NCBI GenBank assembly: GCA_023428135.1
Contig: JAEYZG010000062.1
Location: 372,001 to 436,000 of the forward strand
Origin: Bacteroidota bacterium
Lineage (GTDB): Bacteria > Bacteroidota > Bacteroidia > Cytophagales > Cytophagaceae
Direction of reading: 5' to 3'
Length of the DNA stretch: 64,000 nt
Position numbers and translations under genes: made by a program. The notes beneath the pieces are model-generated. The model ran no database searches. It worked only from the letters and a program-made list of their open reading frames with translations, and was not told the DNA's origin. This document shows positions 55,192 through 64,000 of this stretch, piece by piece (within the stretch, counting starts at the first letter, position 1; each line of letters starts with the position of its first letter).

Positions 55192-55995
55192 TTACAAACC
55201 TGCGTAGTAATCATAGCCTCTTTCTGCCCAGTAATCTGATGGCCGGTTACTGACAAATGCTATTTTCCCAATTCTCTTTATACTTTTGATTCCATATTTT
55301 ACAGGTACAATCAGACGTAGCGGGGCTCCATGCTCAGAAGTAAGCGGTTGACTGTTCATCTCATAGCAAAGTAAAGTCTGAGGATGTAAAGCACTTTCCA
55401 TATCTAGTCCTACATAATAAGTACCATCAGGAGTTTCCAGGCCAACATACTCAGCGAGATTCTTAATTTCGTCATCAGCATAAAGCCCTCCCAGTCCATA
55501 TGCTATCATAAAGTCAGAAAATTTAGTACCCCCCCAATTAGAAATTTCACTCCACCCTTCAATGCATTTAAACTCAAAAGTAAGTTCTGTTTTAGGAAGC
55601 TTCTTAATTTCATCCAAAGTGATCTTCATTGATGACTTATTCAATCCACGTATATTCACGTTGTTTTGAATATTGAGTATCCATGCAGCCTGGTCTATTG
55701 AATTTTCAAGACCAATAGTTCCATTAAGTCTAGGTATCGGAGCTGCTTTCTCCTTTGGAAAAACAGGTGTGAGATTTTTGTTACTGTAAAACATACCCGC
55801 AACTTTTCTGTTCACCTCAAGAACCTTTCTTAATGGCCGCGACAGCCCATCTGCATCTGAGCCAGTAACAAGCCATTTCATACCACCCAGCAGGCCAAAG
55901 GTCCCCAAAGCAAGGCCTATAAGGGACTTGATGGTTGTCCTGCGCATTTCTTGTTCAGAAATGTTTTTAATATCACTTTCACTGTCACGCTTCAT
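55192..55995 (-). CDS. Molybdopterin-dependent oxidoreductase (MsrP/sulfite oxidase family)
   Basis: A 267-residue catalytic protein of the sulfite oxidase fold. The Mo-ligand cysteine is in FKCIEGWSE near residue 142, and the fold continues with LETPDGTYYVGLDME and SEHGAPLRLIVPVKYG. A twin-arginine-like signal (MRRTTIKSLIG) at 17-27 and a hydrophobic stretch to ~45 suggest Tat export or a membrane anchor. Its start overlaps the cytochrome b gene by 11 bp, so the two act together. Reduction of methionine sulfoxide in periplasmic proteins (MsrP role) is possible; the partner here is not the usual MsrQ type. Confidence 0.85.
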   Translation of the reverse strand: MKRDSESDIKNISEQEMRRTTIKSLIGLALGTFGLLGGMKWLVTGSDADGLSRPLRKVLEVNRKVAGMFYSNKNLTPVFPKEKAAPIPRLNGTIGLENSIDQAAWILNIQNNVNIRGLNKSSMKITLDEIKKLPKTELTFEFKCIEGWSEISNWGGTKFSDFMIAYGLGGLYADDEIKNLAEYVGLETPDGTYYVGLDMESALHPQTLLCYEMNSQPLTSEHGAPLRLIVPVKYGIKSIKRIGKIAFVSNRPSDYWAERGYDYYAGL

Positions 55996-56665
55996 TTTCT
56001 TTAGTGTTTTTACTCATCTCAACAACTTCAATACCTGTAATCATTGCTCTGAAATTATTCCAACCTGCCCTTATTACCTGAACGACATGAATAACAAAAA
56101 AGAAAACATAACTGAGAGCAATACAAAAATGTATCAGCCTTGCTGTTTTATAACCACCAAGCAAAGAAGTAAGCCACGAAAGCTGTATAGGCTTGTATAT
56201 AGCCAGTCCGGTAACCACCGAACCAACTCCGAAAATTATAATACTTGTATAAGCTATCTGCTGGGCACCGTTAAACTTTGTGGCAGGAGGAAGTTCTTTC
56301 CGCAGGCCTAGATCATGAAGTGTTACCTTTATTGCGTTATTAAAAGATTCTTTGCCTGGAAGCAGGTATTTCCATTCTCCTGAAAACAGGGTATAACATA
56401 CATAGGCAAACCCGTTAAGCATAAATACCCACATAAACACAAAGTGCCAGGCCATTCCGACAGCTAGATTAAAAGGAATATTAAAGGCTTCATAGAACCC
56501 TTCAGGGAAAAATTTTACTATTACATTTCCTCCTACTTTAATACTATATTCATCATTGGCCCAGTAAATCCAAAGGCCACTCCAAAGCATCAATGCAAGA
56601 ACAGGGAAGTTTATCCAATGAAACCATCTTATTGCCAATGGATGTTTTTTTATGACTAGCGGCAT
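55985..56665 (-). CDS. Cytochrome b/b6-type membrane electron carrier
   Basis: A 226-residue membrane protein with about four helices: 13-33, 68-92, 128-152 and 175-200. Heme-ligand histidines are likely in HPLAIRWFHWINFP (first helix), AVGMAWHFVFMWVF and RLIHFCIALSYVFFFVIHVVQ (in part). This fits the Ni/Fe-hydrogenase/thiosulfate-reductase b-type family. It is first in a two-gene leftward unit and hands electrons from the membrane pool to the Mo enzyme. Confidence 0.85.
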   Translation of the reverse strand: MPLVIKKHPLAIRWFHWINFPVLALMLWSGLWIYWANDEYSIKVGGNVIVKFFPEGFYEAFNIPFNLAVGMAWHFVFMWVFMLNGFAYVCYTLFSGEWKYLLPGKESFNNAIKVTLHDLGLRKELPPATKFNGAQQIAYTSIIIFGVGSVVTGLAIYKPIQLSWLTSLLGGYKTARLIHFCIALSYVFFFVIHVVQVIRAGWNNFRAMITGIEVVEMSKNTKENEA

Positions 56666-56738
56666 GCTTTAAACGAATGAAACAGCAAAGTCAACAGGAG
56701 AACATGCTATTTGTTTATCAGCAAGTCAAATAAGGAGC

Positions 56739-56959
56739 TTAAGGTTTAAAGATTGTGAAATAAAAAGTAGATCCTTTGTTAATTTCAGATTCAGCCCATA
56801 CAGAACCGTTGTTTTCCTTCACAATATCTTTGACGATAGTCAATCTGAGGCCGGAACTATCTTTGAAGGCTCTTTATTCACCTTGCCAAACTTTTCAAAA
56901 ATTTTCTCCAATTCATACGTAGCGATGCCTGGACCATTATCACTTACTGATATGACATA
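56739..56959 (-). pseudogene. Histidine kinase ATPase-domain remnant, frameshifted
   Basis: On the - strand the fragment reads VISVSDNGPGIATYELEKIF, EKFGKVNKEPSK, then in the next frame DSSGLRLTIVKDIVKENNG and SVWAESEINKGSTFYFTIFKP, ending in TAA at 56741-56739. These are the D box (DNGPGI), the G-box region (SGLRLTIVK) and the C-terminal end of a HATPase_c domain. A one-base shift falls in CCTTCAAAG, and everything before VISVS is missing, so the gene is dead. It is not a fragment of the kinase at 45469, whose D and G boxes differ. Confidence 0.85.
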
Positions 56960-56963
56960 TTAA

Positions 56964-57000
56964 ATCATAAATCCTTCAAAAGATGAAAAGGATTTATGAT
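56964..57000. repeat. Hairpin with 13-bp perfect arms
   Basis: ATCATAAATCCTT (56964-56976) and AAGGATTTATGAT (56988-57000) form a perfect stem with an 11-base loop. There is no strong T-run on either side. It borders the kinase fossil and could mark an old rearrangement point or serve as terminator for the leftward gene at 57029. Confidence 0.55.
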
Positions 57001-57028
57001 CAATGACGAATAAAGCTATTTATACTTA

Positions 57029-57451
57029 TTAGTTTCCTCTTAGCTGTACTGCAGAAGCAAGGGTGAGAAGGCATGCAAGCAAAGTTATGGAAGCGGCAAA
57101 AGGGAAAAAATATATAAACTCAATCCCACCCCAGAAAAGAAGTGCAAGAGACAATAATAGAAGAATTTTATAACTTAATTCCTTATTCGAATTTATAGCT
57201 CCGGAAATTAACCATAAAACAGCAGCCATAAAAGCCAAAGCTACTGTTGATACATAACCATAACCTTGATAATAATCGCCCATACTTCTATCGGCCCCCA
57301 TAAATGGGAATTTATGACCGATCATTTTGTTGATAATTTCCTGCTTCAAAGGTTCTTCCGCACGTTTCCATCCCGAATGCCCTAAAGTATGAGCAATCAA
57401 ATGAAAAATTAGTAGTCCGGAAGCAATTCTTAAAAGGATCTTTACATTCAT
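57029..57451 (-). CDS. Four-helix membrane protein, LIC_13387-like
   Basis: A 140-residue membrane protein with helices at about 5-24, 64-86, 92-112 and 115-134. The start HLIAHTLGHSGWKRAEEP and the FPFMGADRSMGDYYQGYGY segment resemble the small LIC_13387-type family of unknown function. It begins 29 bp after the beta-glucosidase stop on the same strand and may be read through from it. No catalytic motif is visible. Confidence 0.55.
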   Translation of the reverse strand: MNVKILLRIASGLLIFHLIAHTLGHSGWKRAEEPLKQEIINKMIGHKFPFMGADRSMGDYYQGYGYVSTVALAFMAAVLWLISGAINSNKELSYKILLLLSLALLFWGGIEFIYFFPFAASITLLACLLTLASAVQLRGN

Positions 57452-57480
57452 AGAAGCTGAATATTAAATCTTGTTACAAT

Positions 57481-59733
57481 TTATTTCAATCTGAATCTTG
57501 CTTTCTGATCTCCTACCATAAGCGTAAAATGTCCTGGCTCCAGAAGTTTTTTACCATCTTTATCTGGAAACCATAAATGCTTGTCGGGTTCAATGACGAA
57601 TGTAAATTCAAGAGACTGACCTGGCTGCAATTCCTTTTTCTCAAAATACTTAAGTTCTTTGACTGGTCTGGTTATTGATCCATATTCATCAGCAAGAAAC
57701 CAAAGTACTGATTCTTTACCGGCTACCTTACCGACATTTAAAACAGTTACTTTAGCCGTTATCTTTCCAGGGGTACTAATTACAGTATCACTAAGATTTA
57801 TTTTAGAATAGGAAAATTTTGTATAGCTCAATCCCTGACCAAACTCACAGATTGCAAATCTTTTTAATTCACCTTCTACCGGTCTCAATATTGAGTATTC
57901 ACTTTGTTTGTGATTATAAGGGATGATATGCCCTTGTTTGTAAGGATAAGTAAAAGAAAGCTTACCACTCGGATTGGTTTTTCCACTGATGACTTCTGCT
58001 ATTGCCTGAGCCCCTTCCACTCCTGGAAGACCTGCAAACAGAACGGCCTTGCACTGGTCGTAAATCTTACTGATGATTCTTGGTCTACCTTCCGTAAGTA
58101 CAAGTACAACTGGCTTCCCTGTTGCAATTGCCGTTTTTACCAGTGAAATCTGAGATTCTGAAAGTTCAAGGTCGTTAATGCTACCGTCTGTTTCTGCATA
58201 TGCGCTCACTTCGCCAGCTGCAGCTATAATTATATCAGCAGAAGAAGCTAACTTTTTAATTTCATTTTCTTTTGCAAATATGACCTTTGAATCAGCAAAC
58301 TCATCTTTAAGCGCTCCATAAATAGTCTTCATGTCTTTAGGAAACCAGTATTCGCTTTTAGCCATGAACCTATATGTCCATCCACCACAAAGAGGTATTT
58401 TCTTGTCTGCTGTTTCACCTACCACCAGTATAGTCTTTTTGTCACCTTTAATCGGCAGAACATCCTGATCGTTCTTCATCAGCACCAAAGATTCTTTGGC
58501 AGCCTTTAAAGCTTTTGCTTTATGCTCCTTAGAACCGATTTTACTGAACCTGTCATTTCTGGGATAAGGCTGATCAAAAAGACCTATATCAAATTTCACT
58601 TTAAGAATACGACGTACCGACTGATTGATTCTTTCTTCACTGATTCTGCCTTCTTTAACCAATGCAAGCAAATGATCACAAAAGTCCGTATTTAACGGAA
58701 CCATTGCCATATCTACTCCGGCATTGATAGCCAGAAACGTAGCATCCTTTTCGTTTTCTGCTACATAGTGCATTTTCTGCAATGCAATAATATCCATCCA
58801 GTCTGTTACTGCAATACCTTCAAAGCCCAATTCATTTCTCAGAAGTTTGGTAAGAATGTCATAGTTTGCATGTACTGGAATTCCATTGATCTCCCCGCTA
58901 TTAATCATCACCGTTTTAACACCTGCCTCTATTGCCGCTTTAAATGGAGGAAGATAGAACTCTCTTAATGCCTGATCAGGAATTTCAGCAGGAGACCTGT
59001 CCCAACCTGATTTTGGATCTGAGTATCCAAGGAAATGCTTCGCACATGCAGCAGCCTTAAATGGAGCTATTTCCGTGTTTCCCTGAAGACCTCTCACATA
59101 TGCACTCCCCATTTTAGAAATCAGATATGGATCTTCTCCAAACGTTTCATAGTACCTTCCCCAGAATTTATTTTTTCCCAGATCAAAGACAGGAGCAAAT
59201 ATCCAGCGATGGTACAGGTCAGCTGTTTCAGTTGCCGTGATCCAGCCTTCTTCATAAGCAAAGGTAGTATCAAAAGAGCAGGCGATATTGATGTTGTGCG
59301 GAAATATGGTGCCATTACTTAAATAACTACTCCCATGAACATGATCTACACCATAAATGATAGGAATTTTATTCTTTGAATAACGCATATTGACACGCTG
59401 AAGCTGATTGGTAAATCTGAACCAGACATCGGGCGGCATTGCCCTTCCATTCAGGAAAGACCCAACATGATATTTCGTTACATAGTGAATAACCTTATTG
59501 GTATCGATGGCCAGAGTTGTTGCGGAATCATAAACTGCAGCCAGTGAATCGGTAACAATTTTGGTTATATTAATCTGAGTCATCTGACCAATTTTTTCTT
59601 CCAGAGACATTTTGGCCAGCAGCTCTTCTACCCGAGGATCAGCATTTTTTCTTTCAGAAGATACAGATGAACTAAATGAAAATATAGCAAATAAGGCTAT
59701 GCAGAATAAAGTTCCTGCTATAATGTAACGCAT
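57481..59733 (-). CDS. bglX: Beta-glucosidase, glycoside hydrolase family 3
   Basis: A 750-residue exported glycosidase that removes terminal beta-glucosyl units from cello-oligosaccharides or similar sugars. A signal segment lies at residues 4-22. The GH3 N-terminal barrel spans about 35-370 (GRYYETFGEDPYLISKMG, FLGYSDPKSGWDRSP in part); the nucleophile is D311 in GIAVTDWMDII. The C-terminal alpha/beta domain (about 410-630) and a fibronectin III-like tail (about 660-745) follow. Length matches BglX. It fits a polymer-degrading lifestyle. It diverges from the CARDB gene. Confidence 0.92.
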   Translation of the reverse strand: MRYIIAGTLFCIALFAIFSFSSSVSSERKNADPRVEELLAKMSLEEKIGQMTQINITKIVTDSLAAVYDSATTLAIDTNKVIHYVTKYHVGSFLNGRAMPPDVWFRFTNQLQRVNMRYSKNKIPIIYGVDHVHGSSYLSNGTIFPHNINIACSFDTTFAYEEGWITATETADLYHRWIFAPVFDLGKNKFWGRYYETFGEDPYLISKMGSAYVRGLQGNTEIAPFKAAACAKHFLGYSDPKSGWDRSPAEIPDQALREFYLPPFKAAIEAGVKTVMINSGEINGIPVHANYDILTKLLRNELGFEGIAVTDWMDIIALQKMHYVAENEKDATFLAINAGVDMAMVPLNTDFCDHLLALVKEGRISEERINQSVRRILKVKFDIGLFDQPYPRNDRFSKIGSKEHKAKALKAAKESLVLMKNDQDVLPIKGDKKTILVVGETADKKIPLCGGWTYRFMAKSEYWFPKDMKTIYGALKDEFADSKVIFAKENEIKKLASSADIIIAAAGEVSAYAETDGSINDLELSESQISLVKTAIATGKPVVLVLTEGRPRIISKIYDQCKAVLFAGLPGVEGAQAIAEVISGKTNPSGKLSFTYPYKQGHIIPYNHKQSEYSILRPVEGELKRFAICEFGQGLSYTKFSYSKINLSDTVISTPGKITAKVTVLNVGKVAGKESVLWFLADEYGSITRPVKELKYFEKKELQPGQSLEFTFVIEPDKHLWFPDKDGKKLLEPGHFTLMVGDQKARFRLK

Positions 59734-59937
59734 TGCAATATAAGTATGATTTGAGAGGCTAAAGATATGAGAATTAGGTAAAGCAACAAAACAAAGAACC
59801 AGAGACCAAATTAATTTCCTCCAACTTATTCTTTTTAATATCCATTAATTTATCTGAATGAATGGGGTTACCAGACTTCCAATTAGTTGTAGAAAAGATG
59901 ATTTTAACAAACCACTTTTTATTAAATCATCAAACAC

Positions 59938-62900
59938 ATGAAAAAAAACAAGATTTTTATCTTAAAATTTCTGCTGCTGGTTCTTTTCCAGGGCGGGAAT
60001 TCGCTTCAGTCAGCGGCACAAGCTGTGGATACTATTGATTTTCCTCAAGCCGATCTGACGAGGGCCAGCCAGCATGTCTACCCTGAAAACGCAAATCCGG
60101 GATCTTATATTACTGTTTTTAGTAAGGTTTACAATGCAGGCTTTGGAATATCCCCTTCCAACCGAACGGACTATTACCTTACGACAGATACATCCTGGAC
60201 ATTACCTGATAAAGTAAAGGCTTATTTTCTGGGTTCTTCCTATCTGCCCCCACTTCCTTCCCAATCAACACTACTTGATAGTGCCGGGCTCTCTATTCCG
60301 AAAGATATAAATACAGGCGTCTATTTCCTGGTTTCGTACACAGACGCAGGCAATGAAGTATACGAAATCAATGAATTCAACAATAGATATATTTTCCCGA
60401 TAAATATTGGTACATCAAGCTCATCGGTTGACTTGTATCCAACTTTTCTGACAGTAGATGATAGTCTGATTGTCTCCAATCAAGCCATTGCAAAACTTGG
60501 TGAAAGCAACCTTGGAACAGACTTTTCCGGAAGCTACGAAGTCGGTTTTTATCTTTCCAAAGACTCCACTCTGGACGATTTTGATCCCTTCCTTGTAAGC
60601 AAAAAGTCAGATGGACTTGCAGGAAATACTTCTTCCTATTCGGATGTGAATATACCCTTACCATCACTTTCAAAAGGATGGTATTATTTAATTGCGGCTC
60701 TGGATGTATTTAATACTGTACCAGAAATTCAGGAATATAATAATACAATTGCCAGAAGGTTTTATATTTCTGAAAATGGTTTTGCTGATCTTATACTTGA
60801 CAGCACCAAATTTGAAAGCCCGAATGGAGCAGGTCCCGGAGATAGTATAACTTTGAGCTTTATAGAAAGAAACATAGGAACTGGATCTGCAGGTGGGCAT
60901 TATACAAATTTCTATCTTTCGATTAATCCATATATTGACCCTTCTGCTATAGCTCTAAGTAAAACATATGTATCAGGCTTAAACTCTCAGGAGGGGATTT
61001 ACAAATCCGAATATGCAATAATCCCGGCTGATTTAACGCCAGGTTTCTATTATCTGATAGCACAGGCAGATAGTTACAACTCTGTTTCAGAAAGCGACGA
61101 GCAAAATAACACATTACTAATACCTATTTTAATAGCTGCAACAGATGCTGATCTTACTACAGTACTGTTTGATAGTACAATCACTGCTTTCAAAGGAGAC
61201 TACTTTAATGTAAGCGGATATTTAAGCAATATTGGATCTGCTTTTGCCTCTTCAAGTTACATTGGATTTTATCTGTCAAAAGACTCGTATCTTGACTCAA
61301 GTGATGCCTTTGTTCAATCAGAATACGTTGATTATTTATATCCAGGTGATTTAAGATATTTTTATACTTCAATACCTGCATATGACTTTGAACCCGGAAT
61401 GTATTATCTAATAGCAAAAGCTGATTACCTGAATTATGTCGCAGAATCAAATGAAGATAATAATATTGCATCTGTACTTGTGAATATAGTGCTGCCAAGT
61501 GTTGACTTATCAATCACAAGTTTATTCACTAAAGATACAATCCTGAGCGCGGGCAATTCCATTAATGTTTCCTATAGTATAACCAACAGCGGTACATCCT
61601 ATGCAAGCTCAAGCTATACCAATTTTTATCTATCAAAAGACTCGATAGTTGATGAATATGATTACTTCATAGGGCAAAACTATGAACCCTATTTTGCACC
61701 CGGATCTACCAACTTTAAATCTGTCATTTCTTACATACCAGCTTCCGTTTCAGATGGAGTTTATTATTTGATTGCCAGGGCTGATGCTTACGAATATGCA
61801 AACGAAACCAATGAATTCAATAATGATGCTTTCATTCAGGTAAAAGTAAAGGCTCCGACTTATGATATTGCCATCAGCGACTTGAGCAAATCATCGGAAG
61901 TGGTAACTATTGGATCAAGCTTAAATGTGCGTTATCATGAATCGAATCTGGGCGATATCACTTTCCCTGAGCACTACACAGGATTTGTGCTATCTGCCGA
62001 TACTATTTATGATGATTCGATAGACTTTAATCTTGGCACCTATTATAGATATGATTCATACCCTGGTAATGTAAATTACTATAATCAGTATCTTCATATT
62101 CCGGCAAGTGTTCCAGCCGGAAATTACTACCTGATAGCAAAAACTGATGCTTTCAATTATGTCACTGAGACCAATGAATACAACAATACTGCATTTTCCA
62201 GATTAAGAGTCATTACTCCAAATGTTGATTTATCTGTAAATACCCAAAGAGTAAATCCTGCGAAAGCAGTTGCAGGAAACACTGTTAATGTATCTGGATA
62301 CTTATATAATCATGGTACTGAGTATTCATATTCTACTAACTTGAATTTCTATATCTCTAAATCAGGAAATATTGAGACTGATTCAGCATTCTATTTAGGT
62401 TCTTATTATTCCAGCAGTGTATATCCGGAAGCATCTGTTCCGTTTAACCAAACACTTTATCTTCCTGAGTACCTTGCAGCCGGAGACTACTACATCGTAT
62501 TTGTAGCTGATGCTGGTAATAATCAGCCTGAGATGAATGAGAACAATAACATTGTTTCTAAGAAAATTTCTATTGAAGCTGCAACAAGAGATCTGTTTGT
62601 GAAGAGTGCATCTGTAAGCTCAAAGGCTACAGTAGAACAAACCGTTTATTTCAAAGCAACAATAAGTAATTCCGGAAATTCAGATGTATCATACTTCAAT
62701 CTAGGATACTACCTGTCAAGTGATGAAACCCTTTCTTCTGAAGATATTTTTATAGGAACAATAGGTGTACCTGGTATGCTTTCAAAATCTTCTGTACCTG
62801 TTTCAGGAGAGTTTAAAGTTCCATATTACATCTCTCAGGGAAGTTATAAACTATTGTTTGTAGCAGATAATTACAATCAGATAATTGAAACAAATGAGAC

Positions 62901-63243
62901 GAACAATTCATTGGCTAAAGGACTTCAGGTAATCAATCCTTATGGTGACCAGAATAACGAAGATACTATATCTGCGCCTACATTTGCTGCACCAGCCATT
63001 GCAATATCAGTAGTACCTAATCCCGTTGGCGATTTCATCAACATAACTGTACAAACTACTGAGGCTTCAACCATTGCTACATATGAATTGTATGACAACT
63101 TTGGTAATAAATTCAAAGGAGGAAATCAGAATATTAACGATGGTAAATTTTCAATTCCTGCAAGTGATATTAAAACTGGTGTTTATCTTCTAAAAGTAGC
63201 CTATGAAGGCAAAGTTGAAACCATCAGAATCATTAAGGAATAA
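59938..63243 (+). CDS. CARDB-repeat surface protein with T9SS sorting domain
   Basis: A 1101-residue secreted protein with a signal peptide (1-28, ending SAAQA). It has eight tandem CARDB-type modules of about 115 residues, from ~35 to ~980. Each contains a version of NFYLSKDSxLD..D and ends like YYLIAKAD.YNxVxExNExNN. The C-terminal ~85 residues form a type A sorting domain (VPNPVGDFINITVQ, YELYDNFGNKF, GVYLLKVAYEGK). CARDB modules are adhesion-like beta-sandwiches. The role may be matrix or polymer attachment; the sequence does not name a ligand. A strong terminator follows. Confidence 0.88.
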   Translation: MKKNKIFILKFLLLVLFQGGNSLQSAAQAVDTIDFPQADLTRASQHVYPENANPGSYITVFSKVYNAGFGISPSNRTDYYLTTDTSWTLPDKVKAYFLGSSYLPPLPSQSTLLDSAGLSIPKDINTGVYFLVSYTDAGNEVYEINEFNNRYIFPINIGTSSSSVDLYPTFLTVDDSLIVSNQAIAKLGESNLGTDFSGSYEVGFYLSKDSTLDDFDPFLVSKKSDGLAGNTSSYSDVNIPLPSLSKGWYYLIAALDVFNTVPEIQEYNNTIARRFYISENGFADLILDSTKFESPNGAGPGDSITLSFIERNIGTGSAGGHYTNFYLSINPYIDPSAIALSKTYVSGLNSQEGIYKSEYAIIPADLTPGFYYLIAQADSYNSVSESDEQNNTLLIPILIAATDADLTTVLFDSTITAFKGDYFNVSGYLSNIGSAFASSSYIGFYLSKDSYLDSSDAFVQSEYVDYLYPGDLRYFYTSIPAYDFEPGMYYLIAKADYLNYVAESNEDNNIASVLVNIVLPSVDLSITSLFTKDTILSAGNSINVSYSITNSGTSYASSSYTNFYLSKDSIVDEYDYFIGQNYEPYFAPGSTNFKSVISYIPASVSDGVYYLIARADAYEYANETNEFNNDAFIQVKVKAPTYDIAISDLSKSSEVVTIGSSLNVRYHESNLGDITFPEHYTGFVLSADTIYDDSIDFNLGTYYRYDSYPGNVNYYNQYLHIPASVPAGNYYLIAKTDAFNYVTETNEYNNTAFSRLRVITPNVDLSVNTQRVNPAKAVAGNTVNVSGYLYNHGTEYSYSTNLNFYISKSGNIETDSAFYLGSYYSSSVYPEASVPFNQTLYLPEYLAAGDYYIVFVADAGNNQPEMNENNNIVSKKISIEAATRDLFVKSASVSSKATVEQTVYFKATISNSGNSDVSYFNLGYYLSSDETLSSEDIFIGTIGVPGMLSKSSVPVSGEFKVPYYISQGSYKLLFVADNYNQIIETNETNNSLAKGLQVINPYGDQNNEDTISAPTFAAPAIAISVVPNPVGDFINITVQTTEASTIATYELYDNFGNKFKGGNQNINDGKFSIPASDIKTGVYLLKVAYEGKVETIRIIKE

Positions 63244-63265
63244 AGGAAATAGCTAATAATTTTGG

Positions 63266-63298
63266 AAGAGGCCGTCCGTTTCAGACGGCCTCTTTTTT
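63266..63298 (+). terminator. Hairpin terminator after the CARDB gene
   Basis: AGAGGCCGTC (63267-63276) pairs with GACGGCCTCT (63284-63293), 7-base loop, followed by a T-run to 63298. Confidence 0.9.
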
Positions 63299-63300
63299 GT

Positions 63301-63573
63301 AAATACCTGGAAAAAGAGAGCGAGGAAATACTGAAAGAGATAAAAGAAGAAAATTCTTTATGTATTAAAAAAATATACAACCTGAAGAATTCTGATCTTT
63401 ATATAAATTTTAATCAAGCATGAAAATATGAAATCAAGGAGTTTGATATTCAAACAGGCAACCATCTGAATGTTTTATCTGTCTATAAGAAGAACTTGGT
63501 CCGAATATTGAGGATTTCTTTTAGTTTCAAAAATTCTTTTTCATTTATCGTGAAACCCCAGAGAGCGCTTTAG
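63301..63573 (+). pseudogene. Interrupted open run, possible gene remnant
   Basis: On the + strand one frame runs 90 codons with a single internal TGA at 63421-63423. The first part includes YLEKESEEILKEIKEENS, the second IKEFDIQTGNHLNVLSVYKK. There is no start codon before it and the run begins inside the CARDB terminator. I recognise no family. Chance cannot be excluded in this AT-rich DNA. Confidence 0.25.
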
Positions 63574-63624
63574 AGTAAAAAACTCTTATGCCCCCTTCCC
63601 GGTTAGTTTATTAAATGTAATTAT

Positions 63625-64000
63625 ATGAATACCCAGGATCCACAAATTGAAAACAACAGCCTTTTTTGCCAGGAAGTAAAAGTAGCTTTTGAGCAACTGA
63701 TGACTCAGTTTTCCATGAATGTAAGTAAGGAATTAAAAGATGAGATCTATCTTGAATCCCGCTGGGCAGGTATATTTTTAGGCAAGGGCAATAATGAACT
63801 GACCATTTCTATATATAGCCCGAAAGGGAAAAGCAGATGGTATCCAAAGTTTTACCTTTCAGCATTTTTTGGACTTACAGGAAACAAAGTCGTCAATCAG
63901 CCTGAAGGTGAATCAGGCTTGAAAGAATTATGTAACCATGCGGATGAAATCAAAGAAAGTTTTGCATCCATTCTCAGGGGTGATTTTTCCTGGGGAGCTG
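63625..64000 (+). CDS. Hypothetical protein, N-terminal part (runs off window)
   Basis: An open frame starts at ATG 63625 and continues in frame to the end of the window (125 codons). It reads as normal protein: NSLFCQEVKVAFEQLMTQF, then YLESRWAGIFLGKGNNELTI and SPKGKSRWYPKFYLSAFFG. There is no signal peptide. I recognise no family from this part. A weak A-rich region precedes the ATG, and the preceding 50 bp show no strong promoter match. Confidence 0.6.
   Translation, partial: MNTQDPQIENNSLFCQEVKVAFEQLMTQFSMNVSKELKDEIYLESRWAGIFLGKGNNELTISIYSPKGKSRWYPKFYLSAFFGLTGNKVVNQPEGESGLKELCNHADEIKESFASILRGDFSWGA

Larger units (their letters stand above)
56666..57028. other. Stretch with kinase fossil and hairpin
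   Basis: This 363-bp stretch has no intact gene. It contains a leftward histidine-kinase fragment with a frameshift (56739-56959) and, immediately next to it, a hairpin with 13-bp arms (56964-57000). Confidence 0.7.

Overview
The window looks like chromosomal DNA of a gliding, polymer-degrading Bacteroidota of the Cytophagales (Cytophaga/Sporocytophaga-like). This rests on low G+C, TANNTTTG-type promoters, PorP/SprF proteins, proteins with the gliding-motility-associated (CHU_C-type) C-terminus, type IX secretion (T9SS) sorting tails, SprB-type repeats, a TonB-dependent receptor and a GH3-family beta-glucosidase. No rRNA, tRNA, CRISPR array, insertion sequence or prophage was seen.

Layout. 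1-10.6 kb is housekeeping: the end of an LptD-like protein, ilvE, a leftward set rnhB-gcvT-comB, a Nudix hydrolase, and a leftward operon GH3-fold adenylase, dxr, rseP and a LysM protein. 10.7-12.1 kb holds a DegP/HtrA protease. 12.2-14.3 kb is a leftward ECF sigma, membrane protein and outer-membrane barrel unit. 14.6-20.5 kb is an accessory array of six related DNRLRE/CBM96-like lipoproteins around one T9SS-sorted propeller-like protein; it reads as two copies of a type1-type1-type2 triplet. 21-22.6 kb holds an Old Yellow Enzyme and a MarR regulator, each preceded by the same palindrome. 23.6-32.2 kb is a T9SS/gliding operon: a giant NHL/PKD/CHU_C surface protein, PorP/SprF, and a PorE-like OmpA protein with LysM domains.

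32.4-35.1 kb carries plsC, gatC and mgtE. 35.3-37.9 kb is a TonB-dependent receptor with a hairpin in its leader. 38.5-44.3 kb is a complete RND efflux operon (pump, adaptor, outer-membrane factor). 44.3-45.3 kb has three small, possibly stress-related genes, followed by a large cytoplasmic multi-PAS histidine kinase. 48.8-53.0 kb is the most unusual region: a PorP/SprF gene diverges from a translationally coupled operon of ECF sigma factor, an anti-sigma-like membrane protein that carries a SprB-type repeat and a CHU_C-like tail, and a leucine-rich-repeat surface protein with a similar tail. 53.1-57.5 kb has a GyrI-like protein, a WYL regulator, a thioredoxin-like protein, a cytochrome b plus molybdopterin oxidoreductase pair, and a histidine-kinase fossil. 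57.5-63.2 kb holds a GH3 beta-glucosidase and a CARDB-repeat T9SS protein. The window ends inside an unrecognised gene.

The accessory genes are dominated by surface display: lipoproteins, T9SS cargo, PorP/SprF anchors and two ECF sigma units placed beside them. The best candidates for undescribed biology are the sigma/SprB-repeat anti-sigma/LRR/PorP unit and the duplicated lipoprotein triplet.
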